This document shows positions 24,619 to 37,600 of a stretch of 64,000 nt of DNA, piece after piece. The notes under the pieces were generated by a model. It worked only from the letters and a program-made list of their open reading frames with translations, was not told the origin of the DNA and ran no database searches. How positions within the stretch are numbered: the first letter of the stretch is position 1; each line of letters opens with the position of its first letter. Source of the DNA: Pelodera strongyloides (Eukaryota; Nematoda; Chromadorea; Rhabditida; Rhabditidae). The position numbers and the translations under genes were made by a program. The DNA is taken from positions 186,001-250,000 of the forward strand of contig JAANDG010000016.1 of NCBI GenBank assembly GCA_036852015.1, read 5' to 3'.

Positions 24619-25643
24619 CAGCTACCGTACAAATATCCACCATTGAAATCAGCGGTTAAAGAATTTTGATAGAATTGAAAGCTTTATATTGTTTTGTTTC
24701 TTCCAATTAAAATCATGTGCTTTATTAAAGAATGTTTGTTGGAAGCTAATACCTCCTTTCGATAAAAGGAAAGGAATTGGTCACTTAATTATCGTGGGCC
24801 TCTTTCTTTAATCTACATATGTTTAGCAGAAAGCAAACGCCACAACTCCATCATACGAGGGAGATACCGGGGAACTGGGAGACGACAGCTACGCAAGACT
24901 AATCAAGAGGGAACTTCGTACGTTTTGTGACATTACTTTATTGAGGTTTACTAGTGATCTTGAATCCCTGGAGCACAACGAACTTACGGTGTGCTGACCG
25001 AACTCGCAGAAAAGACAGGACGACTTTTCGAGTGCCGCCCATATTAACCATAATTAATATGCCCTGACATTTGGGAGAATAATAATTAAGTTTTTCAAGA
25101 GAACCGAACGGAAATTGTGGCCGACTTCGACCTTCCAGAACAAGGATTATTGGTATTTGGATTGGAAGAACAACAACATAATGGTACATTTTAAATTCAG
25201 TGATTTCAATTAAGAGAGCGAAAGTGGAAAAAGTCAATTTTATCGTGTACATTCCGTAGTTTACGACGACTTATTAATTGCACGCACATTACGCAATTTA
25301 AAACTGGTATGTTTATATAAATGTAAACTTATTAATGTTTCCCAGACGATGGAACCGAGATTCGCCATGATCCTGTGCAACTGCTATCCGACGAGAGGAA
25401 CGGAAAAACTTGCATGACATACAGTAAGCTGAAAGTTGTAAATTATAATCATCAATTACTACGTTGCCGGTTGACAGACAAAGAACTCGAGTATTTCTAA
25501 ATATAAAAAGCAAATATTTCTCAGCTCGGTTCATCCTCCTCTCGGCGTCTGTCGTCTTTGTCATCTCGATTCTCGTCCTGGTTCTCGCAGTTTTGATAGT
25601 CAGACAACGGAGGATGCTACTCGAACTACCATACTTGAAGTAA
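15410..25643 (+). CDS. Cuticlin-like ZP-domain type I membrane protein (15 exons, 473 aa)
   Basis: Exons: 15410-15439, 15595-15640, 17792-17877, 18781-18882, 19161-19208, 21972-22060, 22278-22328, 22483-22665, 22851-22917, 23395-23490, 23915-24086, 24385-24548, 24827-24917, 25346-25423, 25525-25643. Every junction is GT-AG and phase-consistent. Residues 1-16 ([16 protein letters not shown]) form a signal peptide. The ZP domain runs ~29-270: the ZP-N half starts [13 protein letters not shown], and landmarks [40 protein letters not shown] and [19 protein letters not shown] are those of the nematode CUT-1/cuticlin family. Residues 280-435 are a polar, Pro/Ser/Glu-rich stalk with NRS and NATT glycosylation sequons and a dibasic KR (405-406), possibly a cleavage site. 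Residues 437-460 are a transmembrane helix, followed by RQRR and a short tail ending LELPYLK. Known relatives form apical matrix or alae. The exact paralogue is not identified. The exon-12 donor (GAA|GTGGGC) is the least certain site. Confidence 0.9.
16339..16434. repeat. (TA)n microsatellite in ZP intron 2
   Basis: About 96 bases of almost uninterrupted TA with one GA interruption. The length is likely to vary among individuals. Confidence 0.9.
17949..18041. mobile_element. Half-length copy of the GCTAGC MITE, in ZP intron 3
   Basis: TTAAAGCGAAG at the left is joined directly to the right half of the element (CGATCGTACAAAATTAGC through GCTAGCACTTCGCTTTAA). Both TTAA ends are kept, so an internal deletion removed one arm. 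Confidence 0.7.
18083..18311 (-). mobile_element. Short non-autonomous Helitron-like element
   Basis: On the minus strand it begins TCTTATTATATAA after an A and ends with a hairpin (GCCTCAGGCGGC), then GCCGACTGG followed by T. A 5' TC, a 3' hairpin plus CTRR, and insertion between A and T with no duplication are the Helitron hallmarks. A relative in the opposite orientation is at 21577-21813. It lies in ZP intron 3. Confidence 0.7.
19450..19497 (+). mobile_element. Minimal 48-bp Helitron-like element
   Basis: TCTTATTACCAGCCG is followed at once by the perfect hairpin GAAGAGCCC-TAC-GGGCTCTTC and the terminus TCCGACTGG. Both termini are present with almost nothing between. A second perfect hairpin, ATCGGCC-TTC-GGCCGAT, begins three bases after it. 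It lies in ZP intron 5. Confidence 0.45.
19713..19793 (+). pseudogene. tRNA-like sequence with anticodon-position GTG
   Basis: It has a GCTAGCA acceptor, a perfect D-stem (GCTC/GAGC around AACTGGTA), CTGTGAA as anticodon loop (GTG, His) and a T-arm GTGGGTTCGAATCTCGC with a good B box. The acceptor has two mismatches, the anticodon stem one, and the variable region is ~15 bases too long for tRNA-His. It is probably a tRNA-derived SINE or decayed tRNA just before the Helitron at 19896. An intron-bearing tRNA is less likely. Confidence 0.45.
19896..21576 (+). mobile_element. 1.68-kb non-autonomous Helitron with internal tandem repeats
   Basis: The 5' end is TCTTATTATATAAAGTTGGG after an A; the 3' end is the hairpin GCCTCAGGCGGCGG and then GCCGACTGG before T. 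The first ~200 bases match 56448-56650 almost exactly. Positions ~20490-21530 hold about five copies of a ~200-bp unit marked by GACAATTTAGGAGGAATATAG and CGAAACATTGCGGCGTATC. There is no Rep/helicase ORF. It lies in ZP intron 5. Confidence 0.75.
21577..21813 (+). mobile_element. Second short Helitron, abutting the first
   Basis: It matches the element at 18083-18311 in opposite orientation: AAAAGAGTAACTGTAGCC through GCCTCAGGCGGCGTGAGCC and CTGG before T. Its 5' end is degraded (TAAGATATAAAAG instead of TCTTATTATATAA). It starts exactly where the larger element ends. Confidence 0.65.
24575..24619. repeat. (GA)n tract in ZP intron 12
   Basis: GA-rich run starting about 27 bases after the exon-12 donor. 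Comparable tracts lie at 17219-17251 (GA), 42363-42417 and 42689-42728 (CT), 52199-52330 (CT) and 55580-55672 (GA). Confidence 0.85.
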
Positions 25644-28600
25644 ACTTCGTCAAAGTTTATCAAAATCAGGTGGGTTGGATTTTTCCAGGAATTTTGCTGC
25701 GGTTCATTTTTCTCTTATACCCGCATGACCTAGTAAATGATGGTTATTTTCAGTCAGCGAGAGTTCTCCCGTGAGGAAGGCATGAACTACTGCAAGCGAC
25801 CATAGTTTCCATTGAAATTTTGAACAACCGTGTTCAGCGTACATAGATTTGAAGAATTATGCATATATTAATTTCACATTTTTCAATAATTAGTGCCTTA
25901 TATCCTTACTTATAAATACCGGCCGGTTTTTGAAACGCATCGAGTACATCAGCATCTTTATGCAGCATATGCACATAAATTTAATTTGAACATAAATTTG
26001 AATAAAAAATCGAGCGAAATTCGAGCAAATTAGGATAAATACGTAAGAATTCAGTTGTCCGCGATGCTTTTCAAAAACCGACCGGCATTTCGCTTTAAAT
26101 ACCTTTCATTATTAATTAATTCGTTGTTGACAAACTGTTTGCAATACTGACAAATGAAATTAAAGTAAACTTAATTCCCGCAGACTTCTTTCCTCATTTT
26201 ACTTTCACGTTTCATATGCCATATCACTTTCTCTCGATTGCATAATTGTAGTTTGGTCTTTCAAAGCTTTACTTTAGTTATTTGTATTATAAATTATAGA
26301 TTTTGTTTGTAGAATGTTGAGTATATTTTTCCAAACGTACATTATGTAGAATTGTACAATAATATTGTCCACTATCATCACTGTGAAAACCGTTCTCAAT
26401 ATAATTCATAAATGAACCACGAGTGGTAATCACAAACGATAATTAAATCTTATTGTTAGCGCTTTTAAAATTAGGAAGTGTACATAACAACGGAAGGTAC
26501 TGACTGAGTGAGCAAAAACATTTGAGCGAGTAACCAGCCCAAAAACAACGTGTTTAGTGCGTTAAATTATAGTGTCTAGTGTGGTAGTGTAATGGTTATT
26601 ATTGAATGGGGTTTTCGTAATACTGTTTATTAAATGACCGTGTTTTATCGGTAAACGCACAAATTATTGAAATGAGTCTCATATGATTTTCGGTGACAAA
26701 ACTCTTCTCAAACTATATATATATTTTTCATGATCTTACAATTAGAGATGAAACGTATATGCCGATATGTAATCAGTTTCCTAGACTGGACGTTAGGGCC
26801 CCGAACTATTTAATTCTTGGCTACTCTCACATTCGTGTGATCAAATGTATTAGAGATTCAGAAACTATAAATGGTTGAAAGATGTATTTTTGTTTGATGA
26901 CATCCATACAAAAATCAACAAACAGTCTGAGAAAAGGGGAAGCGTATGGGGTCAACACAAGATTTCGCAACATAGCACAAGCTGTCAGAAATGGGACATC
27001 AAGAACAGCCATTCGACATTCACAATTCATAAATCCGTGGGATACAATGGTAATTCCAGATATAGGAGTTATGTGATACGGTCGGTCAGATAAAATCATA
27101 TGTATTATTATTTTCATTCGTTCCAGCCAAGAGACCAATTTCTGAAACAACGTGACGAGCGCTGGTTGGTTGAAATAGTTTGCACGTTGACCAATAAAAT
27201 CTGCACATATACTCCAACTTTTTCATTAGAGCTTCCAAATTTATTTCGCATATTTATTAGAATAAGTTAACCATGGGTCTCTCCATAGCTGTCTTATTGT
27301 TGGCTTGTCATTGGAAATTTGTTAACTGAATTTGCCAACCGACGCCAAATTTAATAATTTGTGGTATAATATAATTAGGATGGCGTTCCAGAATATTTCC
27401 ATGGTGACCGTGTGAATTTGAATTAGTTTCTCTGACTCCACCCCAAGGGAAAACATTTACTTTTTTCTCGTTTTCTTTTTCTATTTGATATTATGTACAT
27501 AATTGCCTATTCGGCTGGAATTAATCATTATATCTTGATGCAGATTAAACTAAATTTTAAATGAAGAAAAAAAGACCCCGCGAGCACTAGACTAGGACTA
27601 GAGTATATATAGACTGTATAGAATATCACAATGAGTGAAGCATGCATCTCACTCATATATAAAATATAAACAACCAATAATAATTAAAACTGAAATTATG
27701 CCTAATAAACATATTTATATTCCCTAGTCAATATTTGTCAATGTACACTTGTTCGGATTGCGATTTTCTTTTATTTATCCTGTCCTGTAGTGATTTCACA
27801 CAAAGAAACGAAAGAAAATATTCTATTGTGTTTTCTTTCTGAATAATAAAGCTTTTCTTTCCCTACTAATTCCTCAGTCGCTAATTAATAGCTGGGAATT
27901 TTCTGCAAAAAAGAGGTAGTTTGAAAAAGGGGTAAGAACAGTTCCCATCACATGATATTTGAGTTTGTTCAGGATTTCTTGCAACATATAAATTTTATTT
28001 ACAATTACCTTGACTTTTATTGTATTTCGTGGGTGTATAAAAGGTTATTTGAATTGGTTACACACGCACGCATTATGTGCAATAAAATTAGAAGCAACGT
28101 TACTGTAATAACCATGTAATGATTAGCCCCTCAAATTATAGATGCATTTTACTTGCTTACCAATAGTGAACATATGTCAATTTTGGCATACCTTTATTTC
28201 TAATTTTCGCGTATTTTAGCAGAAATTGTCGCAATTAGTACATGTTTGCTTTACGAGAAAGTCGGATAATTGGCCTGTTTTGCTAGAGTCACAGGAAATT
28301 AAAGCAATTTGAATGGCTTGAATTCTGTCTAAATCGTCGACAACCGTAGTATACAGTGACAAAGACACTCCGCTCTTTCGAGTTCACAAAAACGAAATGA
28401 TTTGTCACAGATCTGAAATAGTTACACTCTTTCTCTGAGTGATTGCACGTGTTAAATAGAACACCGATTAATTGTAACTTACTAAAACGCATACTTGATT
28501 GAATTCAAAATGCTCATTGTCCCTCATTGTTTTTGTCCTACCGAAGAGTAATAAATGTATTAGTGATTAGTGATTTATAAAGGTTGATAATTAAAAACTC

Positions 28601-28697
28601 AAGCTTCAATTCATGCTTCATTTACCTTTAATCTTTGAGCCGTTCATTAATTATGTGACGCTGAAGTCCGACTAATATGTTTGGTAAAATAATATAG
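25644..28697. other. Intergenic stretch between the ZP and RGS genes
   Basis: It holds the 3' flank of the ZP gene, one MITE (25914-26098) and otherwise AT-rich DNA. Open frames on both strands at 26830-27150 overlap each other and have no recognisable product. The missing first exon(s) of the RGS gene should lie here. Confidence 0.45.
25914..26098. mobile_element. MITE, CCGGCCGG family
   Basis: The left end is damaged (AAATACCGGCCGGTTTTTG, no TTAA). The right end is intact: CCGGCATTTCGCTTTAA. The middle matches the copies at 7856 and 55927. Confidence 0.7.
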
Positions 28698-31600
28698 TAG
28701 ACTCCAGACACCCGAACTTCGACGTCACACTATTCTGAATCCTAGCTACCGTACTCGTCACAGAAGCAGCAGCTCTGGTGCGTCACGTTTGATGTTCCGC
28801 AACTTTAAAGACGGAACACAGACTCCAACGGAAGAAAATAAGGAAGAGAACAATAACCAAGGAGGGGAACAGGTAAAGCTTCACCAAATAGTTCACCAAA
28901 TATGTTGATAAATTTTCAGCCGCAAGTTCGTCAAGTCATAAATTTCATGACATTTTTGCGTGATCCCTTTTATTCTGATTGTGAGCAATTCTGCATTTAA
29001 GAGGACGATACCTATACCCCATTTGAACGTTTATGTTTTTCATATTGTATCTGTACGAGATCTGTTGGACTTTTTGTCTTTCAGTAATAAATCATTTCAT
29101 TTCATACTGTCAAACCTGAGACCTACGCTGTTTCACGTATAGTAAATCCATAAACACATAAAGAATTGTAAATCCATAAAACAATACCCACTTCATAACG
29201 GTTTTAATCATACCATATCATATCAGCTTATTGCCAGGTGGTCGAGGACCTCGAAGAGCTCAATCTCGCTAAGGAACCTGACGGAGGCGAGGAGAAGGAG
29301 GAGAAGGAGGGGTACGTGATGTATTTTCGATCACGTACTACTTACGCCTTACGTTTAATTATTTATATAGTGTGTGTGCCTTATCTGCCACACTTATGTG
29401 ACAAGCGGTTGCTTCATGTTTGTACGTGAAGCATAGCACAAAGATCATAGAAATATGGAAAACAATTATCATTTGTGTCACTTACCACTGCAAGGTTGGT
29501 TAGGGGCTATGCCTAAACCCTTTGGAAAACCCCCAAACCCTACACCACCGTGGAAGACTTCGAAAGTGCACAGTAAGAAGAGCTACACTAACAATAAAGT
29601 AGTTTATAGACTTTACAGATTTAGTCATAATCTTGTGATCGGAAAGCGGGAAATGATGTCACGTTTTTTATACAAATTCTGATTTCACATCTAACTTTTA
29701 ATCTCAAAGCACCTGTTTTTTCTCGAATATGATTAATTTGAGAAGAAAATATCAGTAACTCGCATTCTGTAGGCAATTGTGCTTATATTCCTATAAAAAA
29801 CTAACTTACGCTACTTGCAATACTCAGTTCCGGTAATTTTTTGGAAGAATTCGCAGCAACAATTCTGTATTTCTCAATTCTATTAGTACTTGATCACTAG
29901 TTAAAACGACTATGTACAGTAATAGGTAAGTGTTTCGTAATCCAAACTATAATTATAATACACAGTGATTTGATAAAAACAATGATTTGGCTTTATCGCA
30001 TTCTCATTAAGCTGCACACTGTACTTGATGAAAAAAAGTAGAAACATCACTTCCTTCAAAACTACGAAAGTTATTTTTTTCTAGTGATATTGATTGGTCG
30101 GGAAATATTTACTTGCTGAGAAGTTAGCTTTACGTGGAGTACTTTTCCAGCTTGTCCACAGTCCACTGTTTCCCCTCTTGGACATTGAAAAAACAACTCG
30201 TTTTCCCTTCACATATATTTGTGAAACGAATAATTGACAATTGTCCTCAAAGCCCCAATTGTTTAGTAATTACATAGTGCGTATGTGTCTAATTTGCCTC
30301 TTGTTACATGAAAAAGAAAAAAGTGCAAATCTATTCAATTGTACACAAAATTCTTAATGAATTCATTTGTAATATGCCATTTTGCACGCACGTCAATGAG
30401 AACGAATAGTCTATCTTTTGGTCTTTTATTACTAATTAAAAACATAGAAAATTCAGACATGACGCATCACCAAGCACCAAATGTTATAACCGTCATGGGA
30501 TCATTCCTATCTACACTAATTGTAAGGAAATTCGCGGTCGCGCTGCGCCTAACAAACGGGAATGGTGCGCGGCGAAAGCATAGCGCACGCGTGGCACACT
30601 TACATGTACGTCTAAAGAACAGGATCACAGGAAAAGAACGAGGACGAGGCAGTTTTACCGCAGGTGTGCCAACCGAACACACTCTCACGCGTGTTGTTTT
30701 GGCGCCAGTTCTTTTATGACCACGAGCATATGTAAAATACCGTGCACATGTATTTTTTCCTAATCATAACAGCAGAAAATCGATTGGCCGAAGGTAACAT
30801 CTCTGAGAATTCACTTTATAAAGCACAGGAAATCTACGGAAATCACGATGCTACCGAGACATAAGTTGATAGAAATACTCTCAGAGTTTTTTACACTTTG
30901 AAGAAAACAAGTTTGCCCAATAAAAGGTAATTTTTTTCCCAATAATTTCCGATACATAGACTTTTCTATTCTGTATAATTCTGACACCACAAAAAAAATG
31001 ACGCAATGTTTCTGCTACGCAACACAAATTTTCAGGAAATAATAAAAAAATTTATTGTTAAAAAATGTAGACATGCAATTCTTACCAGGCAATTCAAAAA
31101 TGTAAACAATTCATACTCTGGCGAAACTGAAACTGATATTTTACACTTGTCCAAATACTACTTTTGGTTTGAAGCCCTCGCATTTTCTGACTAATAGTTG
31201 TGCGTCGCGAAAATAATTTCGTCAATAAGCACTTTATTGTTGGTGGAATGTAAATATTTTTGAAAACAAAAGCCCTGATTACATATTGTTTCGATAATTC
31301 GTGAAGGGAGATTCCGCGCAGTCCATGAATAGGAATCTATGAAATGCTGTAATTATGGTTTTATTTAGCAAGGCATATGGCATCTAAAGTTCAGCATTAT
31401 ATTATAATTATAAAAATCGAAATCAGCAACGAAACGAGAGGTTTTTTGTTCAGTTCTAGCATGGCTATCTGAACCTAAACGGGCATTTATTGCCCGTCTT
31501 TGTAAAATAGCATCAGTAACATTTCAGTTTACATCAATCTAGGTTAGCACACAGTAGTTACAAGACGCAGAGTTTTTTGAATCAATGGTGTACTTGTGTA

Positions 31601-34600
31601 CTGGATGCTTCCTTCTAACTGTATACCTAACTAATGACTAAATGAGTACATGTTGTTCCTGATGCAGGGATGCTGTACGTAAATGGTGCCTGTACAAGGA
31701 CATGACGTCAACGTAATCCCTAAACAAAAGACATAAAATTTAGACAATTCAGAGTCAAAATCAAATGCTACAGCGCCCGCAAAAAAACATTACGCATTGT
31801 ATTGACGATGTTTTCAACATTTACATCTTTCGAAACATGAGTGTATCTCTCACACTCAGTCAAATGCTTTAATCACCTCATATCTACAGAAAAATGATAA
31901 AGTTGCGAAAAAGCAGGTCCCTGCGGACCTAGAATGCGTCAGATCTGTTTCCTAAATCCTTCCCCTTGTACCGTAGTCAGAAGAGGTGAGTGTTTTGTGA
32001 CGTCACACTGCTCTGGGCCGCATCTTCTTTTGCCCGCCCTTTCCCATAGTATTCGACTCCAAAAATAGTACGTCACAGGGCTATAATTGGCGCATCCTCC
32101 TGCGAAAGCATACAGGCCTAATCACCCGCCTTTATACCCAAATGCTGAGTTGAAATAAAAACACCTCCAGGCAACTGAGTAGATCATTTCTGAATCTGTA
32201 TTCGTTTTGATCTACACTCTGTTTTATTCATATTGGACCTAAGAACTGGCAATACTGTATATTTCCGGAAACTGTGCAACTTCGGGCGGTGTGTTACCAC
32301 CTTAAACTTGAATTACTTGACTGAAGTATAGAAGTTTAGTATTCATCTACAAAGCTAGCACTGCTACGGTCTAAACTTTACCACACATATTTTATCAGAT
32401 CAAAATCCTATAATCTATCAAATGCGACTTATGTCGCGTACATTCCTCACTCCCTCGCCCACATTTCATGTCGAGGATGAATTTTATGATTTAACTTCAG
32501 CCGAGGAGGATAACGACGGAGCATCAACAAATGGGTAGGAAAATCACTTTTTCTCCTAACTCTGCCCACAAACTTTAAAGCGTTTTGGTACACAGTTTGT
32601 GAAATATGTGCTAGATAAAATTCTCATGAGCGAATTAATACCGTAAAAATGATCACCAGGTAGTTCAACTGAACTGTGACAACAAATTGTTGTACTTGTG
32701 TCCCCATCAATCACAGGAAAGCCGTAACGTTTACATGTAATATTAAAACACAGTAGCCCAGCATGTGGGCTGACGTGACATACCACTTGAAACAGATAGC
32801 TTACAACAGTTCTGAAATTGCTACTCGTTGACGATTTTGCAGAACTCATCCAATTTTACGTCACCAATTTTTTTACATGTTTTTCTCAAGTGATGAAAAC
32901 TCGGTTTGTTTTGTTCAATGATCAATTCTACACGGCTTACAACAGTTCTATGAACTTTGGGCCATGAATTTTCTACGTTCTTTTGATTCTTTTGCACGCA
33001 CGGCCTCGTGTGTATGTCGCAATGCTTTATTTTTAATATTTTGGGCGAAAACGTAACATGTTACCTAGAAAACGTACCAAAAATAGATTCACAATGCAAT
33101 GGGATAAATATTTTTGTATAACAATACCCAAAGAATAAAAATGACTCAGGACACAACTAGGTTTGAAATACGTAAACTATTCTTTCCTCATGGAAATACT
33201 TAAGAAAAAGTAATAACATCTTTTTAATTTGTCGGAAAATCCTTGTAAAGTATTGTGACTATTATCGGCCATATTATCAATAGCAAATATTCAACACGGA
33301 GCTGTCTCCTTTCTTCCCTTTAATTTACGACAGAAACTCGCAGAGTTATTCAAACTGCTCCACTACCCACCGTAGTAAAAAAAATCGTTTTGCGAACATT
33401 ACAGCATTTGAAACCCTTTGTTAATTCCGTAAGAATGATCAAGTAGCTCAACAGTGTTGTGGCGAGGAAGAAAGTAAATAGTCGTTCAAAGTGGAAAACA
33501 CATAGGCAGTGGACGGCAGATTCAGTACAGAGCGGTACTGAATGAAGTACAGGGAGCAACTCAATACCAACGTCATGCCAATGAAAATTACACAAAAAAA
33601 TAAATTATGTTACACATCCAAGTTGCCCAATATTGTTTCAGCAAACCACCATGTTCATATACATAAAACTTGGATTCAAAACACAAGACTAAGTGATATG
33701 AGAAACTGATCACATGGTAGCATTGAAATCAAGAATAACCTTGTTCCCCAAACAGAACATAGATATCAATGTTCACTTCTACAAAAATAATGCAAACAGA
33801 CAGTACCCCGGTAAACAAACTTTTCTCATCCATAGTATTTCCACAAAAGCACATAAATAATGCTTTCGGAATCATCACAACATCGAAAGTTTGATATTCG
33901 CTGACCAACACATCGCTGCCCCTTCCCCAACCCCCACCATGTTTATTTCCTTACAAGGGAAAGGGTGCATAAAAAAAAAATTGAAAATCAAACAACAATT
34001 ACAACCCTTTTCATAATTTGAGGTCGAGTCCACTGTATTCCACTGCCAAACTTCAACTCTCCTCAGGCGGCGAAGTCTAAAATAGAAAAATGAGTCGAAC
34101 CTAAGAGCGACTTCTAATGTGCTATTCTTTAATCTTTATAATGCCGAAAGTGAGTGTTAGACAGACATTGGTAATTCATCCAACGTACCTCCCAACGACG
34201 ACGTAACCCAAGGCCGTAGTCGTTCACAGAATCAGTTGTGCATTTGGTGGGTGATGATGAAGTATCAAATAAGAAAAATGAGATACAATGAAACACGCAA
34301 GAGAAACCAGTTAGGAGTTAGGACTAGCCGAAATATGACATACACTTTGGCTCACGCACGGCGGTACACACAAACACACACACACACCTTGATTCGCGCA
34401 CTGCGGTACTCGCGCTCTGCGGTACTCGCGCAGTGCGGTACTCGCGCACTGCGGTACTCGCGCAGTGCGTTACTGCGCACTGCGGTACTCGCGCACTGCG
34501 GTACTCACGCACTGAGGTAGTCGCGCACTGCGGTACTCGCGCACTGAACACGCGGCATGATGCTCACTTGAAAGTAGTAATGCAAACAGGAGACACGCTT

Positions 34601-37600
34601 TTCAATCAGTAGAGCTACAGTTCCTCATCTACATATAATAACTGGGGCCTAGATTCGACTACGATATACATATGCCCTCTATCTCGCCTCTTACTTTCCT
34701 GCTCTTCCCCTTGCATACCACGACTTCCAACAATAATATTTGTTAAATGCCCATCTAGTAACAATCGTTTTTCCGAAATTGCTAGTTCTCAGCTGAAACA
34801 AAAAGCAATTCTCTGCTGATTTCATTTGTACCACCTGAGTTTTCTATATGGTCCTCGTTGCCCATGGGGTCCTCGACCATAAATTGAACGTCGACTTCGG
34901 CGTTGACTTCGACAGTGCACTCATGCCCTTGCTTCGGTAGTTGACTGCACCATTCCTCCATTTCCTAAAAATATTCATTAAATAGCAATAGTGTAAGAGC
35001 TTAAGAATGTGTAGCGTAAATAGTGATACTCAATTATGAGTCTTGGTAAACAATTTCGGGGTGTTTGTATGATTGCCAGACTGCATTCTCTTAGAAAGGG
35101 GCACTTTTGCCGAACGAGGGGGGGGGGGGGGGGTAATTATCACAGACGAATTGGCACATCTTATATTTATGCTTACATTTCTAGAAAACGTTAGGGAATA
35201 CAGATCAGACCTGTTTTAAGGAACTTGAAAAGGTGAACGTTTAAACGTTGTTGAAAATGAACGAAAAAGAGAGTGTAGGAAACCTACATGCAGGCATAGC
35301 CAAAAGTGAACCACGGCAGACATAAAAACCGTAGACATAGGTAATTACTGATAAAATCCGAAAACGGACACGCTTTTAACCGGCTACATAATGCTAATTT
35401 TTAAATGTTCATGATCTATGTAAATATTAAGGTTCTATTTACACGTTTCAAAATTCCTGCCATTATTGCAAAAGCCTCGTTCGGTGAAAGCACCGAAGAA
35501 ACTATCCGAATGCCTATAGCGAAGCTGCAAACGCATACATTTTCGCTGGGCTTCGCTATGCTTGCTAGAAATAGTGTAGAATGCTCTCTCCCAGAAGAGA
35601 TGCAGAAATGCATACACCAACTCGCGCTATTAAAAACTATAATTATACAAATGGAGCAGAAAAGCGCAATAATTGTAACCGATAAATATGATATTGATTA
35701 GAAGCTATAGATTAGACACAATTAATCGAAATCGAAATAAAAGAAAACACCTAACCTGCAGCCGACCACTGGTAGAACTCGTTGGGAAATGTTGCGCCAA
35801 ATTAGAATAAAGTTTTATTTATCGGAATTTGCATAATCGTTGCATATGCAAATTTATCGAATTTGGTAAGTAAGACACGTTTTCAAGACTCCCTGATAAA
35901 ATTGCCTCAAGCGCACGAAAATTGTACGTTTCAGCAAATATGTATATATCCATGAATCGTTGATGAGTAGATGAGTAGTAAGTACGTATACGGTTCTGTC
36001 AAGAGTAATATATACAAGACAGATCGTATTCACATCATTGTGGTAACATTGTTAATCATCCAATAAGAAAAATATTATCAAAATAATTCATAGTATCACA
36101 TGCTAATAGTAGGGTAACTAACTTTTTATGTCATTTATGTGTCATGAAGACAGACTGCGTAGAGTAGCGTTGAAGAGTGCGCAATCATGAATCTCCATTC
36201 GGTCTCTGCGGGTCCTTCACTGATTGGCCCTAATTAGCGCCAAGATAAGTTTATTCCGCGGCCCACCGGTGGTGACTGTGCGCTTTTCGTGCACCATTGC
36301 GCATCCGCGGCGCACCTCCGGCGCACCCTGGGCTGTGCCGATGCTTTACGTTTCAAGTTTCACGTTTTGGTCACACTCGCGAACATACAAAATATGTTTA
36401 TTCATAACAAATTTATAAGAAAGAATGAGCGGAAATAACCCATACGATGAGCGGAAATATCCCGTATTTTCGTGACTGTGATTACGGCAAGTTATTGATG
36501 GCCCTGGGTATTGTTATAACTTCGTGTTTTAGTGCTATTATGACATAAATAATGATGTAACCACCTTTATTTTGTACAGGTAAATGGTAAATTCCTTATT
36601 TACAGTTTGCAGTCCTCTTACAAGTGCACCCGTTTCACACAAAATTTCACTTCCTTCTTTGAAATCGTGGTTGAAAGTTAGGAAACAATTAATTTAGTAA
36701 CTTTCTGACCTTTCCATCAACTACTCATTTTGGTATAATTGAGTTTCCCTCTACGTTATTTTATTCCACATGCTATAGTACAATGATGTCATAATCCAAT
36801 ATGTCTTAAATCTCATAAAACACTATAGAAACCGTCCGGGACACGTTTCTAATGAACAAGTACAACACTTTTATGTACATTCACATAGAAAAAGGAGGGA
36901 AAATTCGGTTTCCCTGGCAACCAATCAGCGGCCGAGCCCCTTGGAAGGGCAGGTCCTCTCAAGACGGCGCCCACTTGAAATTTCCGGATACTACTGTAGA
37001 ATTGCATCGTCATAGAGTGCACCCGATTCATTTCGTTTTGCGTAAAGGACTTATGAACTGACATCATGTTATTTTTTGCGTTCACAATGTCATAGGGCGT
37101 AGGAGTTACTTTTTATATTGGCATATTCGATTCAGTTGCAATTGTAGTGCGTCGTATCGTACACACTTCCATGTGCCTTTGCACTGGTAGGCCATACAAT
37201 TTCACAGTTTATTTTGACACATGTAGTGTGTGAATCTCCAGAGTAGTATTTGTATACAAAACTTTACAAGATCAAACTCTGATTCTGCTCTTTTCTGATA
37301 ATTCTGCTTCTAATAATACTTTAAAAATGTGTAATGGTAATTGAATTTCGTTGGTCTTCAAACGCAATCATACATGCATAAGAGCATAAGAGCATAAGTG
37401 CACAGATGCGTAACTCAAAATCCTGCATCTTGTATCTTGTGAATAATGCTCTAAAACTGGTCACCTAATATTATATTCCTTAATTCTCCTCCTAAGTCCA
37501 AACATTCAGTGGAGAACTGCACCTGCTGGAGAATGAATAAAAGAAAAGAAAAACTAAAGAACAATACATTCCAGCAGTATCAATTAGTGTTAGTAGTTAG

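Noticed and set aside
26830..27150. Overlapping ORFs on both strands, considered as a first RGS exon or a separate gene
   Set aside because: No donor in the needed phase, no domain, and neither strand is favoured.
29238..29572. Apparent phase clash between RGS exons 2 and 3
   Set aside because: It appears only if exon 3 starts at 29495. Using the acceptor ATCATAG at 29450 restores phase without any frameshift.
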